The notes under the pieces were generated by a model, which ran no database searches, was not told where the DNA came from, and saw nothing but the letters and a program-made list of their open reading frames with translations. This document shows positions 27,413-27,500 of a DNA stretch of 27,500 nt, in pieces; position 1 is the stretch's first letter, and the number at the start of each line of letters is the position of its first letter. Origin of the DNA: Prorocentrum cordatum. Its lineage: Eukaryota > Sar > Dinophyceae > Prorocentrales > Prorocentraceae. The stretch spans positions 332,123 through 359,622 of the forward strand of contig CAUYUJ010010458.1 in NCBI GenBank assembly GCA_963575745.1, written 5' to 3'. The position numbers and the translations under genes are program-made.

Positions 27413-27500
27413 ATATCGAGAGACATACAGACGATGATGATGAGGGCGAGGAGAGGGATGTGAAGGGTCCGCGTAGGATGAGGAGCGTCTCAAAGGATGG

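Overview
The window reads as nuclear DNA of a large, GC-rich, repeat-dominated protist genome. There is no operon-like gene packing, no convincing intact protein gene, no tRNA or rRNA, and no CRISPR. Roughly half the bases are trinucleotide or tetranucleotide arrays, minisatellites or decayed retroelements. Two different non-LTR (LINE-type) reverse-transcriptase relics, with motif spellings I associate with dinoflagellate LINEs, make a dinoflagellate the best guess; this is recall, not a search result.

Layout. 1-900: a CTTGGGGCC-type degenerate repeat, a T/GT run, a perfect 20-bp palindrome and unassigned sequence. 905-5500: a 5'-truncated, frameshifted LINE relic (about 1063-2068), then a second LINE of another type in pieces (RT fingers 2591-3027, a lower-GC stretch where motif A should be, RT palm/thumb 3860-4507, possible C-terminal piece 4740-4913). 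5500-9350: GC-rich sequence, two (GAG)n tracts around a six-cysteine reading frame, then a 0.9-kb GAT/GCT array running into GAG. 9350-11760: GC-rich DNA with a diverged internal duplication and a GGGCTC hexamer array. 11760-13750: a second GAT array, three hairpins, a 120-bp higher-order minisatellite and a 600-bp CGGT/GTC array. 14090-14740: a third GAT-to-GAG array. 16120-16300: a MITE-like AT-rich inverted repeat. 16735-18610: CTTGGGGCC repeat and TCC tracts. 18770-19280: a fourth GAT array.

19290-26140 is the most interesting part. A composite repeat, here called the S-41-E module, occurs four times head to tail, with GTT microsatellite between consecutive copies. Each copy has a leader (S, ~150 bp), a 41-bp minisatellite, a pyrimidine tract, and a conserved end block (E) that carries two small hairpins whose pairing is largely kept while their sequence changes. 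The second copy is split by about 3.4 kb containing a 158-bp seven-part higher-order repeat, a near-identical 271-bp duplication of its end, and another CTTGGGGCC block. The window closes with GTA/heptamer and GTT arrays, two more CTTGGGGCC blocks and a GA tract.

How it works together: no pathway is encoded. The visible biology is repeat biology: microsatellite-tailed modules that may be a non-autonomous retroelement or a satellite, LINE relics that could have supplied reverse transcriptase, and several minisatellites expanded by unequal exchange. Long open frames across the arrays follow from short repeats lacking stops and are not treated as genes.
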